Assembly (NCBI GenBank): GCA_963921425.1
Contig: OY992835.1
Coordinates: 22,258,001 to 22,322,000 of the forward strand
Reading direction: 5' to 3'
DNA: 64,000 bases
From: Dryas octopetala
Taxonomy: Eukaryota > Streptophyta > Magnoliopsida > Rosales > Rosaceae
Shown here: piece by piece, positions 21,290 to 33,620 of the stretch
Layout of the letters: each line of letters opens with the position of its first letter
How positions within the stretch are numbered: position 1 is the first letter of the stretch
Notes under the pieces: model-generated
What the model was told of the DNA's origin: nothing
Database searches by the model: none
Seen by the model: only the letters and a program-made list of their open reading frames with translations
Translations under genes and position numbers: made by a program

Positions 21290-21982
21290 ATTAATATTTA
21301 TAAGGGGTGAACATTGAAAGTATTCTTATAAATTTTTTTAAATGAGTAAAATACTTTTTTTATATATATAATTTTTATGACGGTGAAAACAAATAGGAGG
21401 ATGGGAATATGGGATAAGCAATTTAACGCTAGTAATTTATATTAAAAGAAATTTAATTTTTTTTTTTTTTTCCTCCAAAGTGCTAATGTCTTACTTAGAT
21501 CCAAATTATAACTGTTTACTAAAAAAATTCGTGTTAAAATACTATAGAATACATTTTTTTTTCCTCTTATTTCCATTTCTCTTGTCTCACTGTTTCCATT
21601 TTATCCTTAAAACCAACAGGCAAAACATAGAACTCTCGCTTCGAGCTTTCATTCAATCACATTTTAAAATACACATTTTTCATTACATAAGCACATAGAG
21701 GCACAAGTAGGAGTACAACTAAAGAATATGAATAACATGTAAGCTTTTTTGTTACATAAGAACTTACGAGTAAATCTTGAACAAGTACAATCACTGTAAG
21801 AGGAAGAGCAAAACTCCTAGAAACTACACAATAACACAGAGTCTAAATTAGAGAGATCACTGAAAGCAGCTGACAAGTACAAAGGGGTATAATGCTGTCA
21901 CTGCAATCTTGAGACATCTCAAATAAGGCACAAGGTCACTGCACTTGCAGTCCAACATGCAATGTAATGGTATTCGTTGCAC
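21290..21982. other. Intergenic DNA and 3' UTR of the plastid membrane protein gene
   Basis: AT-rich, with no gene recognised. The part nearest 21983 is probably 3' UTR of the minus-strand gene. Confidence 0.4.
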
Positions 21983-24289
21983 TCATACTATCATCCATGT
22001 CAAATGCCGGTACCCAGCCCACTTAGCAGCGAGATGAATTCCAATAGCTAAGGCTGCACCAAACAAGGGCATTGGAAGCTTCCTATCAGTCACTAAGATT
22101 TCTTCCTTTCTTTCCAAAAGCTTCTTGGAATGGTGAGAAATGGCTAAAGCCAGATATGAGGTGATCGCCAAAAATCTAACCCATGGTTCTCCAACAGCAG
22201 CCAGCACAGCTGCCACAGGCAATGCAGATGTAACGTCATCCCTCTTTTTAACAAATCGCGAGTAACCATACAGCCCCACTAGAATCGTCCAGAAGAAAGG
22301 CTCTGAGATGTAACCTGTCACAGCTGCATAGCCAACTACACCAGAAAATGTGAGAAGAAAAGGTTGACAGTTTAAGGAGTTTGGAGCAACGGCCTCTGCA
22401 ATAGCAAGAACAGCGGATGCCAGCATGATAACTGTTGTCAACTCTGGAATTGGAGCATATGCCACAATGCCAGAGTAGAAAGAGCGAACAGCATAGAGCG
22501 TTGTTTCTATGACTCTGATTATGGAAGTGATGGGATCACCTATGAAATGGAAGATAAGGGCCAAGATAAGTTCCAAGAGGTATCCCACAAAATGAACAAC
22601 AGCCACTGCTGCCCTTCTCCAGTTAGATAACTCCAACAAGACAGCTCTCCATGCATAGATGAGGAAGGCCAATGCTGCATGATTAGTGATAAATAGTAGT
22701 TAGCCAGCTGCAATGTATGATATGTATTATCGTGACACTTTGTTTTCTCAGAAAAGTATTTCAAAAAAGTTAAGAAAATCAAGTTGCACTGGATGTAAAA
22801 ACTGACAAAGTACATCCAAACTTCAACCAGCAATTGAATAAAACAATTTGTCTGAGCTTCCGTTGAGGCTTTAAAAAGTTCACTTAACAGGAACAAGAAT
22901 AGGCTAAGACTAAGCTCACATTAAAAAAGACATCTCACAAATCTGTTTACACAGACTATGCAAGCCAGCACACTCTTCCCTCTGCTTAATAATTCAAAAA
23001 TGTCTTTAAGTATCCAGATTCAGCAAATCCTTCTATATTCATACAACCACAAGGAAAAACCATTTCTGCAGAATCTTTCAAGCATGATTATGAAGAACTA
23101 AGACACATTAATCAGAGCACTCGTCCAAATCAGCTTCCCCACAATTCGTAAAAATAAAATAAAAAATCACACTCCAACATTTTTACTGAAACTAAGTCAA
23201 TAGCGTTACTTGTGTTGCAGCATATGAAGATTTAGTAACTGATGTTTATGCCAGAGCAGGCAGAAAATAAAAGTATCATAATGGTTAAGTAGTTGCAGAA
23301 CCCTTCTTTAAAACATATGTACTAACCTAACCTACACATGCTTCTTCTTTCCTTTTTTCTTTACAAGTAATACTGAAAAGTGATGCTATAAGAATTACAA
23401 ACCTCTAGCCCACTTTTAAGATGTTAGTGAGAAGTTCTTATAATTTGAATTACTCATAATATGTTATATTTGAGTCTTGAAATTTCAGAGTTTATGTAGC
23501 AAACATTTATAAATTTGAGGCAGGCATGGTGAGAATGTCAATAAACTTCCTTTTTTCGAAAAGAAATGTCATTAAACTTCCTAACAACAAAGGAACCAAA
23601 CGCGTTGTATTTATATACAAAAGCAAGTTCCTCAATCATAATGTCAATGATATTGTTGCCCACAATCAGTCAACGGATTATTATCACAGGCAAAATCCAA
23701 ACAGACAATTTGTTTCACTGATGAAAACAAGGAGAATTCATATATAATGCTACAAAGGTGATTCCTACTTTCCGAGCATTGTCCTTAATTGCATTCAAGA
23801 CAAGAAAAATCGACTCAACCAATCTCAACTCTTGGACTAGATTAGACCCAGTAAATTGTCACTCCTAAACTTGTAAACTTCCATATATTTTCTCCTATCA
23901 ACATTTTCTCAGCAAACAAACAGAGAGTGGAACATTTTACCTACAAACCAAGGCCACCTCACAGGAGGGTCAGGAGCTTCTTTGGTCAAGTACCTGAACC
24001 GCTCAGGCATAGTACTCTCCTCTCTAGTTTCTTTCTCAGCTTCATCAGCACCATCATTGTTTGCACTCACACAAAGTCTTACATTCCTTTCAAACAAAGA
24101 CCCAATTCTTATCCTGGAAAACCCAGAAAATTTGAGAGTCTGTTCTGGGTTCAAAGATTGTATTTTGGTTGAAGAGCGAAATGGAATGGTTTGGTTATGA
24201 GGTCGAAAGCTGAGAGGAGAAAATGAAGTAATTTTGAGTCTGAGAATAGAGGGGCTTGGAGAGGAGAGGGTGGGAAAGGTAGTCGCCAT
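21983..24289 (-). CDS. Plastid multi-pass membrane protein of unknown function (possibly EMB2759-like)
   Basis: Two exons, 24289-23941 and 22674-21983, join in frame (1041 nt) to 346 residues; the intron of about 1.27 kb is GT-AG. The first about 75 residues are rich in S, T, P and R with hardly any acidic residues, a typical chloroplast transit peptide. Then come an acidic linker (DGADEAEKETREE) and PERFRYLTKEAPDPPVRWPW. Exon 2 holds six or so hydrophobic segments, including one starting AVAVVHFVGYLLELILALIF and another LTTVIMLASAVLAIAEAV, so it is an integral membrane protein, probably of envelope or thylakoid. No transporter or enzyme motif is seen. The layout recalls the plant-only embryo-defective protein EMB2759, but this is a weak recollection. 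Confidence 0.8.
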
Positions 24290-25465
24290 GGCCTGGGATT
24301 AGAGAGGTTTTGCGACCATTATCAGCGATGGAATTGCAGAAATTGGTCGGTTATTGGGGTTTTGAAGGTTGGACCTTTTTTTTGTGTGAATAGTTTGGAC
24401 CTTTTGTTCTATGAGCCCAAACTTGACAACTATTGAGTCCAGCCCACAAAAACCCTTCGTAAACATTGGATTGTAATTTGCAACTTGGAAATTGCTTTAT
24501 TACCCAATTGTTTTCCTAGCTTGGTTTTAAACCTCTTGGAGATGAGATAGCATCCTCCCTTTTAACTTTTTCTTTTTCCAATTGGACCAGTTCTGAGTAA
24601 AATATAAATAAAAAAATTGGACAGGAAAAGCTTTCTTTGAATAGAAGTGCTTGTTAGGTATGTTACATGAAATGGAGGAATGCATTGGTAAGAACACCTC
24701 TAAGACAATGAAACCTCTTGGTTCAGCATTTATACACTGACAAAGCAGCTCAGAGACACAATCTTTGAGCCTTTGACAAAATGCATTAGTGGAAAAAGTG
24801 ATGCACAGTTCTAAGATTGCAGAGACTTCCATTTGGCATGTTTGATAATAGATGGGACTAAGTAAGTGCTTCATTCTCACAGTCCAAAATAACTGTTGAA
24901 TTGATATGCATGTCCTGGTCTTCAAAGCAATTGACAGCATCTTCACCGTGTCTTCAAAATTCAGGAAAACCAAGCCAACAGAGAATGAAAATATTGCAGT
25001 GCGTGCTCTTTTATTCATGCAAATCAATAGTTGCCGCATCATTTTGGCAAGTGAAAAAAATTTATACTGAGAATCATGAAATAATTTGCTAAAAATGAGG
25101 ACTATATCAGTAGATACAGTATACAGCCATTTTTGGGCATGGTTTGTAGGCAAGACAGCTCTGAAGACACCTTGAAGCCTTGCCACTGTTTCCAAAAGAA
25201 ATTCCTTCCACACCATCAGATCTCTCCCAAGAGTACTACTTGTCTACCCTTCAAAATCGTTGATTATATACTTGTTGGGGATGTGCTCAACATCACAAAG
25301 TGCTGCATTTTTACACTTCACGCCTTCAAAACTGAATCATATGTAGTTATCAATTGAATCCTTTCTACATAGCTTTCAGTAGTCTGCCACACGGCCCACA
25401 CCTGTTCAATTTTCTTTCAAAGAGGTGTAGTATGCCACAACTTCCACACCTGTTTATCTACGGTA
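24290..25465. other. Intergenic DNA between two minus-strand genes
   Basis: Holds the promoter of the plastid protein gene (several GCCCA motifs near 24410-24445) and probably the 3' UTR of the PPR gene. A 229-codon open frame on minus (24527-25216) has no recognisable domain and is not called. Confidence 0.4.
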
Positions 25466-26758
25466 TCAGTCTTGATAAAGCACCCAACTACTTCCAGGTG
25501 GTGCCTTCACTCCCTTCTCCTTCATTTCCCTTCTCATTCTCTGAGCTTCCTCGTGCCTTCCTAAGCTACCATAAATCCTTGCCAATAATAAATAATGGGC
25601 AGGATTATCAGGCTCAATTTCAGACAGAGCTTTTCCTGCAATCTTCGCAAGCTCCACATCTCCATAAGTTCTACATGCCGAAAGAAGGGCACCCCATGCT
25701 TTAGCGGTCGCCTTCAATGGCATTTGCCTTATGACCTCATATGCCTCATATAACCTCCCTGCTCTGCTCAAAACGTCTACTAAACAAGAATAGTGATCAC
25801 TATTTGCTTGCACACCATAATCTTTATGCATCCGACCAAAATAATGTAGTGCTTCATCAGCTAATCCTTCAGCATGACTACATGCTTTCAGTACTGCAAG
25901 AAAAGTAATCTCATCAGGCTTTACTTTAGCCAATTCCATCTCTCCAAAAATTTCCAATGCAGCTCTTGCCTCCCCATGAATTGCATACGCGGATATCAAA
26001 CTGCTCCAAGCAACCACATCTTTTTTCTTCATACTGTTGAACAGATTGTGTGCATTTACAAGACACCCGCAACGCCCATAGGCCTCCACCAGGCCACTAC
26101 TCAATTGGGAATGCGAGTCAGTCTCATTCCTTACATTATAACCATGAATTTCTTTAATAAACCTTAAAGCTGCTACGCCAACACAAGCACGTAACAGAGC
26201 AAGCAGTGTTATTAAGTCTGGTTTCCATCCCCAAACTTGCATCTTCCTATAAAACTCGATAGCCTTATATGACCCATCATCCAACCCTGACAGCCCGGCT
26301 ATAATGGGATTATAAGTTGACACATCAGGTTCAACATCCATAGCCTCAAACAATCTCAAAGCATTAGACACATTACCACTACGTGAATAAAGCGATATCA
26401 TAGCATTCCACACAACAACGTTCCTGTGAGGAATTTCATCAAACAAGTTACGTGCGGCTAAGAGTGACACGCATTTGCCATACAAATCAACGAGAGCAGA
26501 CGCGACAAATGGGTTTGAGAGGATTGAGGACTTGGTGACATGGGCATGGATGGCAGTGCCGAGTTGCGGGCGGTGGATGGCAGAGCAGGACTTGAGGACT
26601 AGAGAGAAGACGTGGGGGTCGAGAGGGAGAGCCAATGAGGCCTGCATGTGGTGAAAAAGGGCAAGGGCTTTGTCATGACAGCCTTGGTTGACGTGAGAGG
26701 TTAAGAGCTTGGTGAAAGAAAGCAAGCGTTGGAAGTTTGATAGGGGGTAGGAACCCAT
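25466..26758 (-). CDS. PLS-class pentatricopeptide repeat protein with E-type tail
   Basis: Intronless. The first in-frame ATG is at 26833, but that leader is a hydrophobic run from AT-rich DNA; the ATG at 26758 (MGSYPLSNFQRLLSFTKLL) fits plant PPR starts better and gives 430 residues. About ten P, L and S-type repeats are visible, for example VFSLVLKSCSAIHRPQLG, NPFVASALVDLYGKC, NVVVWNAMISLYSRSGN, DVVAWSSLISAYAIHGEA and DEITFLAVLKACSHAEGL. The end (WGALLSACRTYGDVELAK through GVKAPPGSSWVL) is an E motif; no DYW deaminase follows. Such proteins act in organelle RNA editing, recruiting a DYW partner, or in RNA processing. Target RNA unknown. Confidence 0.88.
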   Translation of the reverse strand: MGSYPLSNFQRLLSFTKLLTSHVNQGCHDKALALFHHMQASLALPLDPHVFSLVLKSCSAIHRPQLGTAIHAHVTKSSILSNPFVASALVDLYGKCVSLLAARNLFDEIPHRNVVVWNAMISLYSRSGNVSNALRLFEAMDVEPDVSTYNPIIAGLSGLDDGSYKAIEFYRKMQVWGWKPDLITLLALLRACVGVAALRFIKEIHGYNVRNETDSHSQLSSGLVEAYGRCGCLVNAHNLFNSMKKKDVVAWSSLISAYAIHGEARAALEIFGEMELAKVKPDEITFLAVLKACSHAEGLADEALHYFGRMHKDYGVQANSDHYSCLVDVLSRAGRLYEAYEVIRQMPLKATAKAWGALLSACRTYGDVELAKIAGKALSEIEPDNPAHYLLLARIYGSLGRHEEAQRMRREMKEKGVKAPPGSSWVLYQD

Positions 26759-26946
26759 GTTGTTTTGGGCTTTCGGGAACAATGACACAAATTTTCTATT
26801 ATACATTATAAAAACAAAAACATATAAAAACAAAAAAATAGATTCATCCTCAAATTTATATTGTGTAATGACACAAATTACAAGAATACGTAACTAATTA
26901 ATTTTCTTTTAATCTTAATTATGCTCGATCATAAAGAATCTCCAAG

Positions 26947-28455
26947 CTAGGAATTCAATTTTATTGATAAAATCTCCAGAGCCGGTGTCATCCAACGTAA
27001 TGAGTCCCTCAAGACAGAATCGTTCACCTCTGTTGAAGAATTTATCTCTATATGAAGATGCTTGAGATTAGGTAATGGTGGAGGGTAGGTCCTCATTTCT
27101 GCTGGAAAGATAATAACCTAGACCATTTGCCAAAAAACCAAAAAGAAATCAAAACAATATGAATTACAAAACTTGGAATAACACATATATAAAATTCTAT
27201 TTAAACATACCTCGGCATAAGTAACAGACAGACTTAATTTGCTGGTGCCATAAAAGTTTACAAGAAACTTTCTCAGTGTATAATAATGAGTATGGAAGCA
27301 GGCTTGTTTGCTACTGTCCCAACGAAGTATGATTGTAGCCTGCGATAAATTTGGAGCATTCATGGAAAAGCCACTGGGCAGCGAATAACCATCGAAGCTA
27401 AAAGAACGTAGATTTGGAGTATTGATTGTGGTCTTCACACCAATTCCACAAATTACAATGTGTTTGAGGTACTGACTAAAGATGTTGATATGACCCTCGT
27501 CGTAGCATTCATGTAAAACCAAATGCTCTAGGATGGGAAATCTTGAATCGAGGTCCTCAAGCCATCGGCCTAAGTGGCGAACAGAGAACAACTCAAGATT
27601 TCTAAGTGTTGGACAAGTGGCATTACCATTGAAGTGTTCTTCTCTTAAAAAGTAGTCTTTTTGTTGTTTGGGTTCACCAAAGAATCTAAAGGATTCAAGA
27701 TTCATAGCCTCAACTTGAACACCACCCATTTTGATAATCTCCAAAGATTTGAGAATGGAAACTGAAACTTTAAGAAACCATAAGTCCCAAGGGCCATCAT
27801 AATGGGTTAATGAATTTAATGACAAGCACTCAATAGAAGGGCAGCCCGAAATCAAGTGCGAGAATGTGAATTTACTCAACCCCACGCCTTTGAGGGACAT
27901 AGTTTTCAAAGAGGGAAGGCTTATAGGAGGATGAGTAGTGTCTTTTATTCTTACCTTCTCCAAATTTAGAATGGTTAAAGATTTTGCAGTGAGAAGTGTA
28001 TGCCATAAGAGGTAGCGTTTGCGATTCATATTTCTAAAGCTCAAGTGCACCTCTTTAACGTTTCTCTCAACAGCAAAACTCAGCCACTTGTCTATGATTC
28101 TCGGGCCACCCAAGTATCTCATGCGAAGCCTGAATTTGTCCAAGTGCTTATCTTGCTTTCTGCTCTTCAAACAGCAGCCCAAGAAATTCATGAATTTTCT
28201 GCGTTCAAGTTTGTTGAGGCTGCCATCACCACAAGAGAATTTATCCTCTTCGAAATCTGCTAGGGAAACTGATCTAGACCAGACATGTGCCCATTGCTTG
28301 GAAACAAGGCTGGCCTGGATGGCCAGTTTAAAGGGAAGGAGTAGTAGGATTTGGTAGATAACAAGGTCCGGCAATTGGGAAGTGTATGTGCCCTCAGCCA
28401 TGGACTTTTGGTAATTTTCATCATCATCTTCATTCTTTTTCATCTTTTTATTCAT
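26947..28455 (-). CDS. F-box/LRR/FBD-type protein
   Basis: Two exons, 28455-27211 and 27117-26947, join in phase 0 to 471 residues. An F-box is at about residues 28-60 (LPDLVIYQILLLLPFKLAIQ followed by ASLVSKQWAHVW). Leucine-rich stretches follow (SLPSLKTMSLKGVGLSKFTF, CPSIECLSLNSL, CPTLRNLELFSVRHLGRW). The second exon supplies an FBD-like end (LPNLKHLHIEINSSTEVND, LRWMTPALEILSIKL). The F-box should bind SKP1/ASK in an SCF ubiquitin ligase while the LRR region selects substrates; this large, fast-evolving family rarely has known targets. The start could be a later methionine (residue 5 or 19); the first is kept. Confidence 0.85.
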
Positions 28456-28846
28456 GTTTGGGCTGTTGTTGTCTGCTGCTTATCTTTTCTCAGCCATAAT
28501 ATATATGCGGATCGTCTCGTCTCTCGTAAACCCAATTTATAAGGACAGTCAGGCCTTCTGCAATTTTCAGAGACAAAAACAACACACACTGTGATTAAAG
28601 GCGATGAAAAAGAAGGTGATCGAGAAATATTAAGGAAAGTTACAGAAAAAAAAAAAAAAACTCACAAACCTTGAATACTCTATCTCGTCTAAAACCCTAC
28701 CTTCTCTTTTATAAGCACAATATCGTCCTACATTCTAGTCCAAGCAAGGCAGCAACTAATGCAATGGTAAAGTTGGGTACCAAATGGACCAATTATGTTA
28801 ACATTACAACTTTTTTTATCTAGGGTATAAACGACTATATTTCTAA
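28456..28846. other. F-box gene promoter and spacer
   Basis: About 390 bp of likely promoter for the minus-strand F-box gene, with a short poly-A tract near 28650. The repeat array begins at about 28847. Confidence 0.4.
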
Positions 28847-29700
28847 AGAACGACTTGAGATGCCCCAATGATTTTAGGGCATCAATTAAGGGTATTTTAA
28901 ATTCACCAATGTTTATACTTAGTAAGCGTCAAAACATGACTTGGAATGTTACTGGTACAATTTAAAATGCATTATAAACATTTAAAATACATCAAGTTAC
29001 AAACTGAAATTTTTAAGGAACGACCTGAGATGCCTTAAGGAACGACTTGAAATGACCTAAAAAACAACTTGAGAAACTCTAGTCTATGACTTGGAAAACA
29101 TCAAAACATGACTTAGAATGTCACTAGGTATAATTTGAAATGCACCAAAGATATAAACATTTAAAATACCTCGAGATACAAACTTAAATTCTCAAGAAAC
29201 GACTTGGGATGCCCAAAAGCACAACTTGAGAAACTCTAGGGTATGACTTGGGAAACGTCAAAACATGACTTGAAATATCACTAGGTACAATTTGAAATGC
29301 ACTAAGGGTATAAACATTTAAAATTCCTCGAGATACGAACTGAAATTCTCAAGGAACGACTTGAGTTGCCCTAAGAAAAGACTTCAGAAGCCCAAAAGCA
29401 CGACTTGAGAAACTCTAAGGTATGACTTGGAATATCACTGGGTACAATTTGAAATGCATTATGGGTATAAACATTTAAAATCTATCGAGTTACGAACTGA
29501 AATTTTTAACGAACGACTTGAGAAACTCTGAAGTATAACTTTGGAAGCATCAAAACATGACTTAGAATGTGACTAGATACAATTTGAAATACATCAAGGG
29601 TATAAACATTTAAAATTCATCGAGTTACGAACTAAAATTTTCAAGAAACGACTTTGGATGCCCTAAGCAACTTGAAAAACTTTTGAGTATGACTTGGGAA
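28847..29700. repeat. Left arm of head-to-head ~160-178-bp tandem array
   Basis: About five degenerate units in the orientation whose landmarks are CATGACTTGGAATGTCAC, GGTACAATTTGAAATGCA, TATAAACATTTAAAATAC, CGAGATACGAACTGAAATT and AACGACTTGAGATGCCC. Copies of the first landmark fall near 28933, 29107, 29265, 29421 and 29557. Each unit also repeats a short ACGACTTGAG-like word two to four times. No coding frame spans it. Confidence 0.85.
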
Positions 29701-29719
29701 TCCTAAGTGTCGTTCCTGG

Positions 29720-31965
29720 GTGCTTTAAGGCATCCCAAGTCGTACTCTACTCTAGGTGCATTTCAAATTGTATCTAATAACATTCAAAATCATGTTTGGA
29801 CGCTTCTTAAGTCATACTCTAAAGTTTCTCAAGTCGTGCCTTAGGGCATCTCAAATAGTTCATTAGGGCATCCCAAGTCGTTCGTTGAAAATTTCAATTC
29901 GTAATTTGAGGTATTTTTAATGTTTATACCTTTGGTGTATTACAAATTGTACCTAGTGACATTCCAAGTTATGTCTTTACGCTTCCCAAGTCATACCCTA
30001 AAGTTTTTTTCAAGTCGTGATTTTGAGCATCTGAAGTTGTTCTTTAAGGCATTCCAAGTCGTTCTTTGAGAATTTCAATTCGTATCTCAAGGTATTTTAA
30101 ATGTTTATACCTTTGGTGCATTTCAAATTATACCTAGTGACATTCCAAGTCCTGTTTTGACGTTTCCTAAGTCATACCATAGAGTTTCTCAAGTCGTTCC
30201 TTAGGGCATATGAAGTCGTTCCTTAGGGCATCCCAAGTCGTTTGTTGAAAATTTCAGTTTATAACTCGAAGTATTTTAAATATTTATACTCTTTGTGCAT
30301 TTCAAATTGTACCTAGTGACATTCCAAGTCATATTTTGACGGTTCCTAAGTCATACCTTATAGTTTATCAAGTTGTGCTTTTGTACATCTTAAGTCGTTC
30401 CTTAGAGCATCCCAAGTCGTTCCTTGAGAATTTCAATTCGTACCTCGAGACATTTTAAATTTTTATACTTTTGGTGCATTTCAAATTGTACCTAGTTACA
30501 TTCCAAGTCATTTTTTGACGTTTTCCCAAGTCATACCCTAGAGTTTCTCAAGTAGTTCATTTGGGCATCTTAAGTCGTTTCTTAAGACATCCTTGTCATT
30601 TGTTGAAAATTTAAGTTCGTAACTCGAGGGATTTTAAATGTTTATACCATTGATGCATTTTAAATTGTATATAGTGACATCCAAAGTCATATCTTGAGGC
30701 TTCCAAAGTCATACCTTAGAGTTTTTCACGTCGTTCCTTAGAGCATCTCTAGTCGTTCATTATGGCATTTCAAATCGTTCGTTGAAAATTTAAGTTCGTA
30801 ACTCGAGAGATTTTAAATTTTTATACCATTGATGCATTATAAATTGTATCTAGTGACATTCCAAGTCATTTTATATGGTTCTCATGTCATACCTTAAAGT
30901 TTCTCAAGTTGTGCTTTTGGGCATCTGAAGTCGTTCCTTAAGGCATCTCAAGTCGTTCCTCGATAATTTAAGTCTATACCTCGAGGCATTTTAAATTTTT
31001 ATACTCTTGGTACATTTCAAATTGTACCTAGTGACATTTCAAGTCATGTTTTGACGTTTTTCAAGTCATATCTTAGAGTTTTTCAAGTCGTTCTTTAAGG
31101 CATATCCAGTCGTTCCTTAGGGCATCTATGTCGTTTGTTGAAAATTTAAATTTCTAACCCGAGAAATTTTAAATGTTTATACTCTTAGTGCATTTTAACT
31201 TGTACCTAGTGACATCTCAAGTCATGTTCTGATGCTTCGAAAGTCATACCTTAGAGTTTTTTAAGTCATTCCTTAGAGCATCTCAAGTCGTTCGTTGAAA
31301 ATTTTAGTTTGTACCTCGAGGTATTTTAAATGTTTATACCCTTTGTGCATTTCAAATTGTACCTAGTGATATTTCAAGTCATGTTTTGACGCTTCATAAG
31401 TCATACCCTAGAGTTTCTCAAGTCGTTGCTTAAGACATCTCAAGTCGTTCATTGAAAATTTCAGTTCGTAACTGGAGGGATTTTAAATGTTTGTATCCTT
31501 GGTGCATTACAAATTGTACTTGGTGACATTCCAAGTCATGTTTTGACACTTCCCAAGTCATACCCTAGAATTTTTCAAGTCGTGCTTTTGGGCATCTGAA
31601 GTCGTTCCTTGGAGCATCCTAAATCGTTCCTTGATAATTTCAGTTCGTAGTTCGTATGATTTTAAATGTTTATACCCTTGGTACATTTCAAATTGTACCA
31701 ACTGACATTCTAAGTTATGTTTTGATGCTTCCTAAATCATACCCTAGAGTTTCTCAAGTCATTCATTAGGGCATCTCAAGTCGTTCTTTAGGGCATCTCA
31801 AGTCGTTCATTATGTCACCTTATGTCGTTCGTTGAAAATTTCAGTTCGTAACTCAAAGGATTTTAAATGTTTATACCCTTGGTGCATTTCAAATTGTATT
31901 TAGTGGATATTCCAAGTCAAGTTTTGAAGTTTCCCAAGTCATACCCTAAAGTTTCTTAAATCATT
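29720..31965. repeat. Right arm: ~12 inverted copies of the same ~178-bp unit
   Basis: The same unit as the left arm in the opposite orientation: TCAAGTCGTTCCTTAGGGCA, then TTCAGTTCGTAACTCGAGG, TTTTAAATGTTTATACC, TGCATTTCAAATTGTACC, TAGTGACATTCCAAGTCATG. The CATTCCAAGTCATG landmark recurs near 29962, 30141, 30321, 30501, 30679, 30858, 31035, 31213, 31371, 31527, 31705 and 31909, so spacing is mostly 177-180 bp with two short units of about 156-158. The arms turn around near 29700-29720. Units differ by perhaps 10-25 percent, so the array is old. Confidence 0.88.
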
Positions 31966-32140
31966 CCTTAAAATACCAATGAAAAAATGGGGATATTAAG
32001 CCACAGATAAAGTAACATAGGCCATTGGGCCACATATAAAATACAACGGGCCAGTGAGCTGATTGTTTCACATTCTAATTTTTGAGCCATTGGAGAGAAG
32101 TCGGGTCTCAAAAAGTGACCCATGAATAAATTAGCTTAGT
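31966..32140. other. Spacer after the repeat array
   Basis: Short unique sequence with no feature recognised. Confidence 0.4.
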
Positions 32141-32295
32141 GAAAAGAGAAAAACTTACCTATCCCCGTGATTGATGATGTGGCATCACCACGGGAAAGAT
32201 TAGAGAGTTTCAAATTTTAATGTATCAAAAGTCTCCTCTCTCTAATAGTGATGTCACATCACCTATCACATGTATAAGTAAATTTCTCTTTAGCG
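32141..32295. mobile_element. Small MITE-like inverted repeat, about 150 bp
   Basis: AAGAGAAAAACTTACCTAT on the left and ATAAGTAAATTTCTCTT on the right are imperfect inverted copies. Inside them GATGATGTGGCATCACC mirrors GTGATGTCACATCACC, and TTAGAGAG mirrors CTCTCTAA. The whole segment can fold on itself. No target-site duplication is certain. Confidence 0.45.
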
Positions 32296-33620
32296 AGGAT
32301 TGCTCTGTAATGTTTGCAAATGACATCCTCCTCCACCTCCTACAATCCAACACAACACAACCCACCCCCAATTCTTCATTCTATGTCTTATTCTTGACCA
32401 AAGCTAAATTCTCTAACAATGGTGTCCCCAAAACTGCATCACTCACCGGTCACCACGACACACAAACAACACAATGCCCTCTAGTTAAGATGTTGAGCAA
32501 ATTTACTTACAAAAAGAAGGTGATAAGCAAATTTGTTCTCTACCAAAAAGACAATTGCTACAATGGGACCAATTAATAGGTGACATGTGGCTGCGGGAAG
32601 AAGTTAACCAAATCTAGTAATTACAACATTTATCCTAAACGAAATTAATTGGAAATCCTAAGTCTATAATTAATTGAAGTATTTCCCAAGAAGATTTCAT
32701 GATCACTCCACACGACTACAACAACGCATTCTCCAAATTAAACAATTTTTTTCTTAACATTCTCTAACCAATTTGGAAATCTATTAGAGGTAGAGGATTT
32801 AGCTATCAATGGTATGAGTATCATAGATCCAATGGTCAAAATAGCAAGCCGGTAGGGCAGAAGTGCAGGCCTATCCAAGCTAATCCTCCAATATTTTTGT
32901 ATTCAAATTCGGAGGAAACCTAGCTAGATCCTAAATTAAACTGATTTATGGTTCAATTACCAAACATTGTCAGACAACATCTGTTAAACAACCTATTGTT
33001 GCCGGAACAACAAATTTAAGTCCTTCATCAACATTTGCTGCTGAAATTTCGAGCATTAAAAGTTAGAAAAAAAATTCAGTGAAGTTAAGGTAATCTTAAA
33101 TTTTTATTTAGTATTAAAACATTGATAAAAAAAAGTGAAGTTAAGGTAATCATAAAAAAAAAGTGCTGAATACTTTTCATCAAAGGAGGGAGTAGTGTTG
33201 TGTATATAATAATGAAATAAGACAACAGGGCTTTTAATTTTCTTATTTTTTACCTAACCAAATTAGGCAATGCACAAAAATCAAACAATTCACAATGACC
33301 AGGGAGATACAATTCCGGAAATAATTCCCACAATAAGTTCCCATAATAATTATTTATAGCCAATTGGCCATATCTCATCAAATTCGTTGAATAGAGTTTA
33401 TCTCATTAAATTTTGATCTCCCATAAGTCATAACACATTTGGAAAAATTGAATTTTTAAATTTCCTCAAAACGCAAATGAAAAACTTTTTTTTTTTTTGT
33501 TCCAAAAAAAGAAAAGGCGTTTGGTCCTCGTGTCGTGTTGTACGAGCCGGAACTCTCAACGCGCCAAGACGGCAAGAGTGACCCATCGATATCTCCGTTC
33601 TCGTCACTTTCAATTTCGGT
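32296..33620. other. Intergenic DNA
   Basis: No gene is recognised; AT-rich, with short poly-A and poly-T runs. The 118-codon frame starting at 32220 has no domain and overlaps the inverted repeat. Confidence 0.4.

Noticed and set aside
24527-25216. 229-codon open frame on the minus strand between the plastid protein and PPR genes
   Set aside because: No recognisable domain, unusual composition rich in C, F and L, and a place where the PPR gene's 3' flank is expected. Probably a chance frame.
28847-31965. CRISPR-like array
   Set aside because: Units are about 178 bp, diverged and arranged head-to-head in a plant nuclear genome; there is no short repeat-spacer pattern.
32220-32576. 118-codon plus frame
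   Set aside because: Overlaps an inverted-repeat element and shows no domain or exon context.
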